A stretch of DNA of 64,000 nt from Sepioteuthis lessoniana (GCA_963585895.1 OY757911.1:88619275-88683274); one strand, 5' to 3'. Shown: positions 43,333 through 54,965, numbered from the stretch's first letter. A program made the numbers and translations. Notes: generated by a model from the sequence alone, not told the origin.

Positions 43333-46300
43333 GCAACCACAACTCGACCATACCAATGAAATGTCAAAACCGGGACATCGATTTACCAGCGACCGACTTC
43401 GGCTTTCCGCACCGACTCGACCAACCTCAGCTGCCCGGCTAGCAACTGCCCAACTGTATCCAACGACCCGACCGATCTCAGCTTACCAGCATCAAACATC
43501 CAGCTGTATCTCCACGACTCAACCTACGCCAGCTACCCTTGTCGAACGTCCAGCTGCGAACAACTACAACGCGACCATACCAGCTAACGACGTAACCCAT
43601 CCTAGCTGAAGACTACATACAACCGCCACGGACATTTACATACACGTTTGTAATTCCGGCAATAAAATCGTCACTTTTGTTGTATCTATTGACTTGCCTT
43701 CTATCTTCCTCCATTGTCTTTGGCCACACACACACTCACGCGCACTAAACTTAAATTATTTGCGGAGTCGACACGCTTATCGGCTCCGCAACAGGAGTAC
43801 CACTCCAGTAATGTACGTATGATCCATTTGCACATGACTCCATAGCTCCACTTCTCTGGGCCATGTATGTAAAGTAGTCTGTGTAAAATTTCTTAATTCT
43901 TTTGACATTTCGTGAATATCCCGGTCACTATGCTTCTAATCTTATCCTTTTTTGTATGGCCGCTACTCCACAGTGGATATCATCATGTACACTTTTTATC
44001 GCCATTTCTCTTTGTGTTTTTAGGGGAATTATCAGATCCCCATTACAAATCACTCCATGTTCTATCGTTAACTTATGTCTTATTTCTTTGTAGGTTTTTT
44101 TGGTCCTGAAACAATTCCCCCATATGTTTTTTCTTATACTTGATGTTATCCTACTTAGTACTGGATCGTGTCTAGTTTCTGCAGCCATTCTATCTAAAGA
44201 CAAAACATCAGTCTCTACCCAATGTAAAAATGTATCTTCAAATTCTTCTGTTTTATCTTTTGACTCCTTGTAAAATCGCAATCTTGATAGTGCATCTACG
44301 TGTAGAATTGAATTTCTTTTAAAACATTCTATATTAAAGTCAAAATCTTATTGCCCATCTTAGTATTCTTGATGTTGTACCTTTGGGTAATTCTTTTCTT
44401 GGGGTTGAATATAAACTCTAATGGTCTATGATCACTTCTCAAAAGAAAATTTTTTTCCTATTAAAAATTGCCGGGCTCTAGTGGTTGTACACACAATGGC
44501 CAACGCTTCTTTCTCTATATTTGAATAATTAAATTCAGTGTTCGTTAGTCTTCTTGATAAATACATTATCGGATGTTCTTCTTGTGATAATGTTCCAGAT
44601 ATTGAATGTTCGCTTGCATCTGTGGTTAATGTAATGTCCTTTTTCGGATCAAAAGCTTTCACTGTTTTTTTTTTTGTTTTGTTTTTTTTTTTTGCCATGA
44701 TTACTTTTAATCTATCAAAAGCTTTTTGTTTTTTCTATGACCAGATAAATTCAACATTCTTTTTTCTTAAATTTGCAAACGGCTCACTTAAGTCCGTATA
44801 TTTTGGTACATATGCCATGTAGAAATTCACCAATCCCCCAAAAGATTCAAGTTCTTTTTTATTTGTAGGTGTTGTTATTTTTTGTATTTTTTTCTGTCAA
44901 AGCTTGGTCTGGTGATATAGCTTCTTTTGAATGGAATAACCTAAAAATGATATTTTACTACTTTTGTTTACACATTTTTTTTCATTTATTGTCATTCCAG
45001 CGTTTCTTAATATTTTCAAGACGATGTCAGTTTTCATTTTTAATTCATTTTCATTAGTAGCTCTTATGCATATATCGTCTTGGTAACAAACCATATTTTT
45101 TACATTTTCTAAAACCTGTTCGATACCTCTTTGAAATATGGCGCTTGCTGTTACTATTCCATACGACATCCTTTTTCATTTCAGTAACCCTATTGGTGTA
45201 TTTATTGTCGTTACTTCTTTGAAGTTATTGTCTATTGGTATTTTGTGGTATGCCGTTTTCAAATCTATTTTTGTAAAAACGCTCATACCTGCCTGTGTAT
45301 GAAATGCAACTTTAACATTAAGTATAGGATATGAATCCGTGCAAACTTTGTGATTTATACCTATTTTATAATCTCCACATATACGTATGTCTCCATTTGA
45401 CTTTCTTAAAACTACAATGGGTGATGCTCACTTGCACAGGGGGAACATGTTCAAGATGGTCCTGCTCTATCAATTTTCGTAGTTTTGCTACTACCGATGG
45501 CAACAAATGTACTGGTAATTTTCGTGCCTCATAAGAGGGAGGCGGGTAACATTTTCTTTAATTTTTAACTCGCTTTATATTTTTAACTTCCCGATTTTTT
45601 TCCATTTTTCTCTCATTAATTAATTTCGTAGAATTTATTTCAAGCACACCGTTTGCAAGAAGTCCGTGGTTCTTTTTACAAGTTGTGACAATTATAGGTA
45701 TTACTTCAAATTTATCTTCTAACGCTAAGGAACCTTCGAAGTACCCTTTAGTTTTTATAACCGACCCATCAAATTGGAGTTGTAAACTGCTTTTTCGTAA
45801 AGTTGGCTTTCCAATGCATTCCCAGAATTTTTTTTGGTATAAGCGTTACCTCACTACCGGTATCCATTTGCATATCCAAATCGAAGTTGTTGATTTTAAC
45901 CTTTAGTATAATGTCTTTTTTCTTTTGTCCAATTTTTTCTACCTTCTTGTTTTTGTTTTTTTACTGAAAAGACTTCTATATTGGTTTCGTTTTTTTCAAC
46001 TGTTTCAAAGCTTTTCTTTCTGAATTTGCATACTGCTTGAAAATGGTTAATTTTTAAGCAATTTGTACTAGTTTTCCCAAATGCTGGGCATTTTCCCCTT
46101 TTTATTTCATGTTCACGTCGACGATACGAACATTTTTAAAATTTTTTTTTATATGTAAGTATCGACGAATATTTGTTCGCTGGATTGTCTTTTATAATGG
46201 TTGTATTTCTGTATTAATTCTTGTAGCTGTATAAAGTCAATGCAGGTATTTAAAGACATATTTCCTATTTGTAGTTGTTCCATTATTTTATATCGGTTTG

Positions 46301-47159
46301 ATGTATTGTACATACCTTCAATTAATCTTAATTGAATCAATCGTCTGTTCTTCTTGTCCAAGTTTTTCAAACTCGCAATCTCTACTCGCATTTCGTAAAC
46401 GGTGTAGATATTTCATGATTGGTTCGTCTTTTTTCATCATCATAGGTTTCGTTCTTTCTGCTAGGACCAAGCTTTTCTTGGGCCTCATATTTCTTATGAT
46501 TTGACTTATTTTTTTTCTAAAGTCAGGTCTTTAAGGTTTGTGGGATACGCCATAAAGGAGACTTTCATTATCGCCTCGCATCCAGTAGGCAAAAAGAGAT
46601 CCGTAATTTCATTTTCTCATTCTTTTTCCTTGTCATCTTTTAACTTTTTAGTTCTTGCACCCGCAGTAAAACATCGTAGCCACGTATCGACAAAATCCTC
46701 GAGAGACAATTGGTGTCCTATCAGCGACGCCCTTGTTGTGATGTGCGAGGTTAGCACTAGTTATTGGCTTATGAAACTTCCTTTATTTCCAAAATATATA
46801 CAAATTTGTAAATTTTGGGGAGCACAAAGCCCCAAGCTTTTTGTGGGGGGAAAGGAAGGAGAACGGTCATGCTAAACTATGAAACTAAGGGGCCCTATCT
46901 AACCACATTCGCCGACCCATTCATACTATACAATAAGGCATTCATCCTGCTATTCATACTGCTAACTAGGGAATTTGGGAGATAAGCAATCATACTTACC
47001 GAGGTGGGGTCCCGAAAGATCCGGCCCGTAGTCACCATGCGCAGGAAGAGGAGGGAAGGATGACTCCAACATTGCCCACTTTCGTACGACTAGGCTCGCT
47101 CTATGTACCTAACTTCTGTTGAATGTTATGCGGTCCGAGCGTTTTCTATCGCATCAAAT

Positions 47160-49520
47160 TTTGACCCTCAACTGATGCCTAAAGAACAAAATCAGATCAC
47201 GATGAGAAAAGTTTGCACCGTCAAACAATTCCTTCTTTCGCGTCATCCAAATCACCATACTAGCTACAGCTAGGATCGCGAGAAACACCACAAGCTTCTC
47301 CCCTTGAAACTGAGGCAAAACGTTGTCTACGAACTAACCAACGTCAAGCAGCATGAGCTGCTTGGGTTCGATGCGGGCCGTCCATTCTCCGACGTGATTC
47401 CAAAACGGGCGAACTCGCTCGCAGTAGTAGAAGGCGTGCTCAGCCGTTTCTTCTAAGCTACTGCCGTAGCGAGGACAATCGGGCGTGTCTGCCAGGCCCA
47501 CCTTGTAATTCAAGCCGAAAAGAAGCAATGCGTTCTGTGCAAGCCGCTGCGTGAGTGAGAACTCAGAGTTGTTCAAGAAGTCCAAACCTGGCGCCCAATT
47601 CCAATGCGAGTGAATCTCCTCCGTCGACCAGCCGAGCAGATTCACGAGAGGATCCGAAGTGAAACCCATACTAGAACCCGATACAGCTCCTTTCAAGCGG
47701 GGATGTCCCTATTCAGTTGCACCAGGCAGAAGAAGTATACACAAACGGCAAAGGATCAAGGGAATGATGTACACGGCGCACACCTCCACTCTGCCCTCTA
47801 AGTACGAAGCCTGATACCCACCTGGGCATCTACCTTGGCTTGTACCTCCAACCAATTTCGCTCCAGTTGGAGGCCGGGCCTGAACCACACCCTGAGGATG
47901 CGGTTGGGTCCGTCACTCCAGCTGAAAGGACCTGGCAGGGGAATTCCACCCCATCCATGAACCTAGCCGCAAACCCTCGCTCTTATCAAAATTGATCTTG
48001 GCCCCTGCTATCTGCTCATACCTTGCAACTGCCTTCTTCACAGCCTTTATGTCCAGACGGCGGCACACAAAGCCGATGCTTTTGCCAAAAGAGGGCCAGC
48101 AAAAGGGATACCGCGCAGGGCCGGACTTGCCTCCTCGTCCCTAAGCTTACGGAGCAGAGCCTCCAAAGCGAGGAAATAGAGAAGAGGAGACAGGGGGCAA
48201 GGCAACCCTGCTGGACCGAACGCTCGATCGCGAAAGCCTCCGGGCGCTTCCCGTTCATCTGTATCACTGCTTGCGGGTTGTGGTACATCATGCTAATCCA
48301 TTCGCGGAACTCCGGTTGGAATTTGGTGATTTCCAAAATAGTTTCCAAGAACCGATGGTCAACTCTATTGAAGGCCTTGGACTGATCCAAATTGATCAGC
48401 GCAGCTTCAGTGTCGTCTTCTAACCCCTCTAGGACCTCGCGCACCAAGTGCAAGTTGTCTTGGATTGATCTTCCCTTCACATCGTAGTTCTGCTCAGGTC
48501 CGATCAAATCGCTGATGACAAGCTGCAAGCGGTTCGTTAAGACTCGGGCCAAAATCTTTAACTCTGTGTTAAGCAGACTTATGGGCCTTTAGTTGTATAA
48601 GTCCCGCCAAACATGCCTGCCACCTTTCTTCAGCAATGTGATCACGCCCTTGGTAACGCTACCAGGTATGGCTCCCTGGGCGAACCAGTGGTTGAGCAAA
48701 TTCGTCAGAATAGACACAAATATGTGCGGCATCCTCAAAGTACACTTCCTAGGGTAAACTATCTAGTCTTGGTGATTTATTGAGGCCGACCTGTTTCAAC
48801 GCATCACGGACTTCGCATTCAGTAACCACACCCTCGTAGCTAGCCGCTTCAGCGGGGGAAGTCGACTAAATAGCAACGAAACTCCTGAACCGGGAGGTCA
48901 GGAGAGCGAGCAAAGCGATCTCGGAAGCGCGCCCGAAAGGCTACGATTCGACCGGAGTACGTGTTCGTCCGGGGACTTGACCGATTCAGTATACCAAAAG
49001 TGGAACCTTCGTACTTCTTCCTCACGTGCGAGCTCATTGCATTTCACGGCTTCTTTTTAACCTAGATCTATCTACGTATCCCTAGTAGCGCTCGTTAGCC
49101 TCATGCTCAAGTTCCCGTCTAGCTAAATCTACGGCTAGGGAATTCCCCCTTCTACCGCCCGGGAAAGCTTATCTTCTAAAGATTTTTCCACCTTGGTCCT
49201 ATCTAAGTTGAGCTGGCGGCTGTGTTTGATAGCGAAATATCTAATCCTATGTTTAAGAGATCCCTACTACTTATTCTCGGTAACCGTTCCAACTAATGCT
49301 CGCTGAACTAGGGATTCCAACCGGTCCCGGAAGTCCCTTATCTCCAGTAAGGAGGTATTGAACTTCCAGTAGCCAGCTAGACTAGGCCTATTAGCTAACC
49401 GCGGACTGACCCTAACAAGCCTAGGGTCAGTCCACGCTACATAGTGGAATGTGGGACACGTAACAAAATCAGTGTCAGCTCTTCTAACACTCTGTCCAGA
49501 TAAGATATGGCACAGACAGA
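47160..49520 (-). pseudogene. LINE ORF2: reverse transcriptase without endonuclease or YxDD
   Basis: On the minus strand one main frame, with several stops, reads from 'VAWTDPRLVRVSPR' near 49440 and 'GYWKFNTSLLEIRDF' near 49370 to the RT. RT motifs include 'ITLLKKGG' near 48630, 'RPISLLNTELKIL' near 48570, 'INLDQSKAF' near 48390 (first catalytic Asp) and 'VQQGCLAP' near 48200. Where the YxDD box belongs, 'LLAKASA' runs directly into 'FVCRRLDIKAV' (near 48075), so that box is deleted with a frame change. The C-terminal zinc-type segment ('ETAEHAFYYC', near 47435) and 'LILFFRHQL' near 47175 remain. Less than 200 bp separate ORF1 from the post-endonuclease region, so the endonuclease domain is largely gone. 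Confidence 0.75.
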
Positions 49521-49691
49521 GGGGGGACTACCTAGTCACATCCACACCTCCCTCCTGTTTCCGTAGAGCACAAAGTCACCCCTAAAAGTTCTTGGCTGTA
49601 CTCAGCAGACGCTGATTTTGCCCTTTGTCGAGCTTTGGAGGGCTGGGAATGTCTATGTTTTTGTAGATGATCTGGGCTGTCGGTGGGAAGT

Positions 49692-51195
49692 CTATTTAAT
49701 GACCTGGACCTGGAGAACAGCCTGGGAGGTGAGAGAGAGAGGGGAGAGTTGGGGAGAAGGGAATTTCATGCTGGAGGAATGTTGGGGGTTTTGAAGAGGT
49801 GTTCGTTTGGGGTGTTTTTGTGGGGACTTTTCAGATGAGTATAGTTGAGTTGCCGGTTGTTGTCGTGGAGATTCTGCTGGGGGTCGCTGTGGTGTGACCT
49901 TTGGTGATGACTGATGTTTCTTTTTCTGTAGAGGTGTTGAGCTGGGTGCAGACTTTTTTTTAGCTTTGGTTTCCCCACTGTCTCTCCACCTCTTTAGTTT
50001 TGTAGAGGTCTCCATCTCCTCAGGCTGTTCTCTGTCAGTGTTTTTCATTTTTGTTTTTTTCACTGGCAGGTGATGGAGGTTGTGATAGAGGTTGTAAAGA
50101 TGTTGCTGGTTCAGTTGGTTCTGGTGTTTTCACTGCTGCTTTTTTGGTTGTTGTTTCTTTTGCTGTTGCTCTTGTTGCTGGTTCTGTTGTTTTGTGGATC
50201 GGGGTTTTTCCCCACTTTCTAGTCACCTGGGTCCACCCTTCTTCCAGTTTGTTTGGGTGGTCCAGGGCAGGATTGGTGGTTGGGCAGGTGGTTTTTCCCA
50301 GATTACTGTTGTTGATGTTGCTATTATTGTTGTTGATGTTGCTGTTGATGGCTGATTTCTGTGGGCAGGTTCTTGATAAATGACCTAGCAGTTTGCAGGA
50401 CCAGCAGAGTGGCTTCCTGCCCTCCACGACCACCATTATCTACTGGTCCCTGTAGGTCTGTATGTGTGGGATGGCCTGGAAGCCCACCCTATTTAGGCAA
50501 ATGTTCAGGATGAAGTCACTGTGTGCTGTCCCATCTGCCGATCGCACTGTCGTTACCTCTTTGACACTGCCATATGCGCTCATGTAGGCAGCAAGGATGT
50601 CCCTATTCAGTTGCACCAGGACGCTACACATGGTTACTTTAATTCGCCTGGTACCTTTGTATTCAGGCTGAAGCTGGAAGTGTTTTGTGGAGACATTGCT
50701 CCCTGTCAGATCCACAGCCAGCTCTTCCGAGGGCAGCAGGACATCCCAAGTAACAAAACTTTGCCGGCAGAAGTACCAGCATGGGATACCTGTGGATTTT
50801 AAGAGCTCCTTGAAGGTTTCACGTCTTATTTCAGCCAATCTCTTGGTCCTTAAATCTGTAATGATGTAGGACAGAGTCTTTGGTTTGACTTCAGCTACCA
50901 ATTCTAGAATGGGAAGTATCTCCATTCCTTTAAATTCGGAGCATATGTTCTTTTTATACTGTTGCGGTGACTTCTTTTTAATGAACCAGGAGACATGCCT
51001 TGCTGGTCAGGCTGGTGTTCTTTGTCCTGGTAGAATGGAGCTGGCCAGGAGCGAGGATTCCTTGGTCACTTGAGAAGCTAGCCATTCAGATGTTGATGTG
51101 AAGGGTCTTCCTACCGGCTCTTCCGGCTTCTTGGGGAGGGCTTCCAGGTCGTTTCTGAAGAGATCCTTTTGGCTGTTTATGGTATCTTCCTCCAT
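49692..51195 (-). pseudogene. LINE ORF1: nucleic-acid-binding protein with CCHC knuckle
   Basis: One minus-strand frame runs from a Met at 51195 ('MEEDTINSQKDLF') to about 50035, broken by a TGA at 51007-51009 and a stop at 50440-50442. The middle part ('KPKTLSYIITDLRTKRLAEI', 'WYFCRQSFVTWDVLLPSEE') has the look of the RNA-binding domain of Tx1-type ORF1. A single zinc knuckle 'CWSCKLLGHLSRTC' lies near 50400. A frameshift in an A-rich stretch near 50050 leads to a Lys/Pro/Ser/Gln-rich tail ending at 49692. ORF1 proteins coat the LINE RNA and act as chaperones. Confidence 0.72.
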
Positions 51196-51727
51196 AGTTG
51201 CAATGAGGCAACTTACGGGGAAAAATGTTAGATTGCTATAGATAGCTGTTGTCGCCGGAGGTGGATTAAGAAATGGTATGGCGAAATGCGAAGAAGATTG
51301 TGGAAAATTTTTTAAATGTAAAATTCATTCAGGCTAGTGCTTTGGTCACCCTTGACTTGAAATCCTACTTAAGAATAATGAGAAAAGTATGTGGGTCTTG
51401 CGTATAGAGTGCCTGCGGTAAAAAAGAATGCTAATCAAGCTTCTGGCTGATCAAGTGATATTTGACGACCATCCCACCAGATGGACGAGTGTGGGACAAG
51501 ACCTTTTTTTTAGGTGGGTCCGAGCACAGGGCCGTGGCCCAGCCGCGTCCAGCAGCTCCAAAAATGCCTTGGGGCCCGTCAGCATTCGCCTAAAGAGGGG
51601 CACCTCAGGCGCCAGGCAATAAACCTAACCCCTCCGAAGAAGGTTAAAGCCTGGGGAGACGGCCCCCTGAGGCTCAAGGAAATTAACCATCCGACACGAA
51701 TGCCAGACAGTCTGCTGAAAAGCCTCT

Positions 51728-51838
51728 GCACAAAGCAAAGGCTGATCAAGATTCCCAGTTATTCTTAGTGAGAGACTTACATAGACTCTCTCTTACACAT
51801 ATGCAAATTCGGCTGATTAATTTGTCAGTATCACAACA
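51728..51838 (-). mobile_element. LTR of the minus-strand gypsy element (5' LTR, right)
   Basis: On the minus strand it begins TGTTGTGATACTGAC and parallels the left LTR for about 100 bp. The TATA box of the left copy is altered here ('CTATGTAAG'). The rest of the LTR is separated from it by the LINE and probably continues near 46830-46800. Confidence 0.55.
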
Positions 51839-51985
51839 CTAATCATTTACAAATTATATATAATATAAATGTATGACCAACTAGAAAATTTACTAGTTGA
51901 CTGTGATACATGTATAAATAGGATTTGGTATTAAATAACCTACAAGGATTGATATACCATAAGAAACAACCAACAACCTAAATCA
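51839..51985 (+). repeat. Family C repeat, right part
   Basis: It resumes the copy interrupted at 41111 ('CATTTACAAATTATATATA', 'TGTATAAATAGGATTTGG') and ends in the shared tail 'TTAAATAACCTACAAGGATTG'. Confidence 0.7.
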
Positions 51986-52333
51986 AATTGTTTGTACTTA
52001 AATAACAAAAAAAAAAAAGCCAAAAACTTTCTAAATACAAAATCTTACATGAATAATCATGCATATATACACTTTTCTGTATATGCACACATATAAACCT
52101 GTATATGTTGACTTAAAACAGAAGAGTCTCAAGTTGCCAAATACTGCCAAAGAATTTTATCAGTTGAATGTCCATTATTTGATCATAAAGGTGAACACTA
52201 AAAATAAAGATAATTGAATATAAGATTCTCTATAGCCATTAGTTGATTTGCTCATCTCCAGCTCCAATTGTAAGCTGACTCACTTTTTATCTCCAATCCA
52301 ATCTTTCTGATTTTGCCTTGATTCTGGCTGCAG
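51986..52333. other. AT-rich DNA leading into a candidate exon
   Basis: No repeat is seen. The last 60 bp before 52333 are pyrimidine-rich and end in 'CTGGCTGCAG', a good splice acceptor. Confidence 0.45.
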
Positions 52334-52479
52334 TGAAACTGCAGTCATCTCCATGGCAACCAGATTTATTTTGCATGTGCAGTATTCACAGACATTAATG
52401 ATGCAGCTGCCTTCAGATGATGCAGCAAAGATTTTGGTTGACACAAACCTTTCTAAATGTCTGGATGAATCAGTTCACA
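52334..52479 (+). CDS. Candidate internal coding exon, unknown protein
   Basis: An acceptor 'CTTGATTCTGGCTGCAG' ends at 52333 and a near-consensus donor 'GTAAGTATT' begins at 52480. The 146 bp between are open in one frame throughout (one base, 48 codons, one base). It begins 'ETAVISMATRFILHVQYSQT' and ends '...ILVDTNLSKCLDESVH'. Composition is balanced, with Asp, Lys, Cys and Gln, unlike random frames here. A Met at codon 7 could be a start if this were a first exon. I do not recognise the protein. No second exon of the same gene is identifiable, so the host gene may have long introns extending beyond the window. Confidence 0.4.
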
Positions 52480-52604
52480 GTAAGTATTATACAATTGAAC
52501 CATACATCTTCATTGTATTTGTAGTTATGTTGTAGCTTGATACTGATATTAGATGAATTTTGATCTTGAATTTCTATCATATAATGCTCAATCTATATGC
52601 TTAA

Positions 52605-52869
52605 TGGAGGTGTTTGTGGTGTAATGCTTACCATCATAAGAAATGAACAAAATGGCCCAAGTTCAAATCTTGGATGAGATAGTTTGCATTTCACATAGTG
52701 CTAATACTCTTGGGAAAGGCATGAATCTGACTATTTTCCTTTCAGCTATGGGTAAATATTAGGACATGTTATGGCAACTGGTCTAGAAGAAAAGTTGAAT
52801 TCAAATCAGTTAAACTCTTAAAATTGACTTTGTGTCACATCCTGCTCGTACAGAAGGATTGTTAAAAAT
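52605..52869 (+). mobile_element. SINE family A copy, plus strand
   Basis: The head is 'TGTGGTGTAATGCTTACC' with B box 'CAAGTTCAAATCTTGG'. The body is 'GTTTGCATTTCACATAGTGC' to 'TTGTGTCACATCCTGC', with an internal deletion around 'AGGACATG'. Confidence 0.75.
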
Positions 52870-53405
52870 ATCATCAGCATCAAGTTGCACTTGACACTCT
52901 CTCTTCATCAGTCCTTATCATCCATTACTCCTGGCAGATCCTCTAAACTGCATCCTGTGTCAGCACAGGGCTGTTGTGGGTATGTTCTTTCTGGTCAACC
53001 AGCACTGGTACATTCATGTGTAGGGGTCCATAGGAGAATGTCACTTATGAGTTCAATCTTGCTTCTCCAACAGTATCCTGCATGTCTTGTTCAACTTACT
53101 TGGATGATTTTAGTAATGGGATATAGGTGGCCATACAACTGTTCTTTTGTGGGGTGTTACTTCCAGGATTTCTTCAATATAACTCATAGCATTCTTGTGC
53201 AGTTCTCATGTAGCTTTTTTTCAAGGCATTTTGTCAGTATCTGTGTGGTGCATCTATAGAGTAGTATTGACACAACCACTGCTTGGAAGAAATCTTGTTT
53301 TATTTTATCGGATAAATCAGACTTCCATTTGATCAATAGCCTACCAATAGCAGTAAGGACATCATGTTGAAAAATAAATGTTTGTATAAAATAAATGGAT
53401 CTATT
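52870..53405 (-). pseudogene. RTE-like LINE relic, C-terminal ORF2 part
   Basis: On the minus strand broken frames give 'WKSDLSDKIKQDFFQAVVV', 'KCLEKKLHENCTRML', 'KSWK.HPTKEQLYGHL', 'TRHAGYCWRSKIELISD' and 'CADTGCSLEDLPGVMDD', in that order. This is the post-polymerase end of an RTE-like LINE ORF and the best preserved of the three relics in the window. The polymerase itself is absent. Confidence 0.72.
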
Positions 53406-54604
53406 GATTTACCTACATTGTTTTAAAATCAGGTGAATATGAGAAATAATCTTGGTATTATCACTGAATCTGAAACATAAAATCTAGCTGTTGTGGATTT
53501 ACAAAGTAGTATAATAATAATCATGTCTTTATTTTTGAATAAAGACTTATTATTACACTACAAAATTTAGTAATCTTAAGGGGAGTGTAGTCTTACCTTA
53601 CAAGGTAATCTTCTGCTCAATACAAAATGCCAAATGCAAAAACATATATACTTTAAATTGTATGTGAAATATATACATAATTGATATAGACACACACATA
53701 TAAAATAAAGAAAAACACAAACTCGAAAATACTAAAAAAAAAATGAAAGACAAAAAGCTAGCAAAATAACAACTTCTGCCAAATGCAAAATACAAAATAT
53801 GCTATAAATAGTATGTGAAATACATATATATGCACACACACACATATATAAGTAAAGATAACAAGCAAAAAGAATCGAAGACTAGTAAAAAAACCAAAAA
53901 AAACCCAGAAAGGCAGCAAAATAAGAATAAACTTTAGTATCAGTATATAGCATTGTTACTAAATTAGTCTATGATTGAATAGGATTATTGACACTGATGT
54001 ATAAATAGAATCTTGCAAGATTATGTTATTTACTTTGAAAAGATTTTTGTGGACTATTGTCCTCATCTTTGAATTTTCTAAAAATTAATTCCAAATTTGT
54101 AGTCAAAGGCTGTCAGCTAAAAAGACTGCAATTTTAACTACTTTCTCTGGGTTTAGGAATGTGGCTACCATTGTAACTCAGCAGTAAAACATTATAATGG
54201 GGTGTTAAAAAAAAGATTGATTTCATTTGCTGTTCTGAGCAATTCAGATTTATGATATTCAGCCAGGAGGGAGAAGCAAGAATTGTTGTGACACATGAGT
54301 CCAACAGAATTTGTATTAGTCATGCAAATTAGAAACTGGCTGAATTGATGAAGGGAAAGAATCTACACTTAATATTTTCATAGAAAAACAAAAAAGAAAG
54401 CACGGTGGACATTTTTGATTATAGTCAATTCTTTTCTTTTTTTATAAGCTAGAACTCGTGAGGAGTGGCTCTGATGTTTTTGTTAGACTATAAGAAAATG
54501 ACTGCTATTTTGGTGAAATTCTCTCAAGTGAGTTTCTAATTATTGGCCAGAAAAACATTGGTTGAAAGAAGAAATTATTTAACCATCTAAACTGTATTAT
54601 ATAA
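53406..54604. other. AT-rich unique DNA
   Basis: Short CA/TA runs occur near 53690 and 53820. I see no repeat family and no coding signal. Confidence 0.5.
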
Positions 54605-54689
54605 TAGTCCGGGTTAAAAGCAAAGTGAGAGTAATCCAAAGTTAAATTTTTTGGCTTCATTTTTTACTATGCTTTTAACCTGAACTGTA
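54605..54689. mobile_element. MITE family H copy 2, deletion form
   Basis: Ends 'TAGTCCGGGTTAAAAGC' and (inverted) 'TACAGTTCAGGTTAAAAGC' match family H. The centre is reduced to about 45 bp. Confidence 0.62.
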
Positions 54690-54965
54690 AATATGTAAAG
54701 GTATCTTCTGCTTTTTGAAAGTCCACTTTACACCACTTCCTTTTTATCAAAGATCTGATATTATAGGTCTATCCTACTATTCAAAATAACATAAAACAAA
54801 GAACCAGTTGTCATTAACTTGTATGGGAAATTTTTTTAGTATTTTCAAATCCCCAGAATAACATTCTTCATCTGCCTTAATGTTAAAGGTCAATTTTCTG
54901 AGTTTGTTAAGGATGCTGTGGGAGACTTTAAATATGACAGTATATTAACTGCTTAGACCTTTTTT

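Larger units (their letters stand above)
42117..43793 (+). mobile_element. Large solo LTR inside the gypsy integrase
   Basis: The segment starts TGCCGCGACTGG, ends GGCTCCGCAACA, and is flanked by GGAG on both sides (42113-42116 and 43794-43797). Removing it with one GGAG puts the integrase frame back in register, which fixes the boundaries. It is 1,677 bp, GC- and CpG-rich against AT-rich surroundings. It has a TATA box ('CATATAAAAAGGC', near 42416) and an AATAAA signal near 43662, about 130 bp before its end. It carries two tandem arrays (42735-42955 and 42985-43332). Orientation is plus, opposite to its host element. No internal region is attached, so recombination between two LTRs is likely. 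Confidence 0.82.
41235..46830 (-). pseudogene. Gypsy-type gag-pol, minus strand, split and decayed
   Basis: From right to left on the minus strand the domains follow the gypsy order. The gag region (46800-46149) includes 'SLEDFVDTWLRC'. A zinc-binding region near 46140-46030 reads 'KCPAFGK' and 'CLKINHFQAVCK'. A protease lies near 45905-45790 with 'MDTGSEVTLIP', the active-site loop kept. Reverse transcriptase lies near 45560-44900 with 'CYQDDI' at 45074-45085, so both catalytic Asp are kept. RNase H is at 44698-44432 ('LTTDASEHSISG'). Integrase is at 44281-43800 and 42116-41700, with its three catalytic residues visible. Frameshifts and stops break it throughout. Integrase is interrupted by the solo LTR at 42117-43793. 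Confidence 0.75.
46831..51727 (-). mobile_element. Tx1-like LINE insertion, minus strand
   Basis: A 4.9-kb non-LTR element lies between two copies of GCACAAAGC (46822-46830 and 51728-51736). Taking it out makes the right-hand LTR of the surrounding gypsy element line up better with the left-hand one, which supports a 9-bp target duplication. From right to left it holds a GC-rich leader (51727-51196), ORF1 (51195-49692), ORF2 (about 49520-47160) and a 3' tail. I see no clear poly-A end. The element is GC-richer than the host DNA. Confidence 0.65.

Noticed and set aside
43361..43609. 82-codon Thr/Pro/Ser-rich plus-strand ORF
   Set aside because: It lies inside the solo LTR, between the hairpin array and the polyadenylation signal; the GC-rich repeat-like composition gives open frames by chance.
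50051..50383. 110-codon plus-strand ORF, Val/Leu-rich
   Set aside because: It is the antisense shadow of the Lys/Pro/Asn-rich part of LINE ORF1.
51514..51768. 84-codon ORF similar in translation to a minus-strand ORF at 36603-37001
   Set aside because: The similarity is at DNA level in a GC-rich noncoding leader or retroposed unit; the flanking codons differ and the frames are not otherwise conserved.
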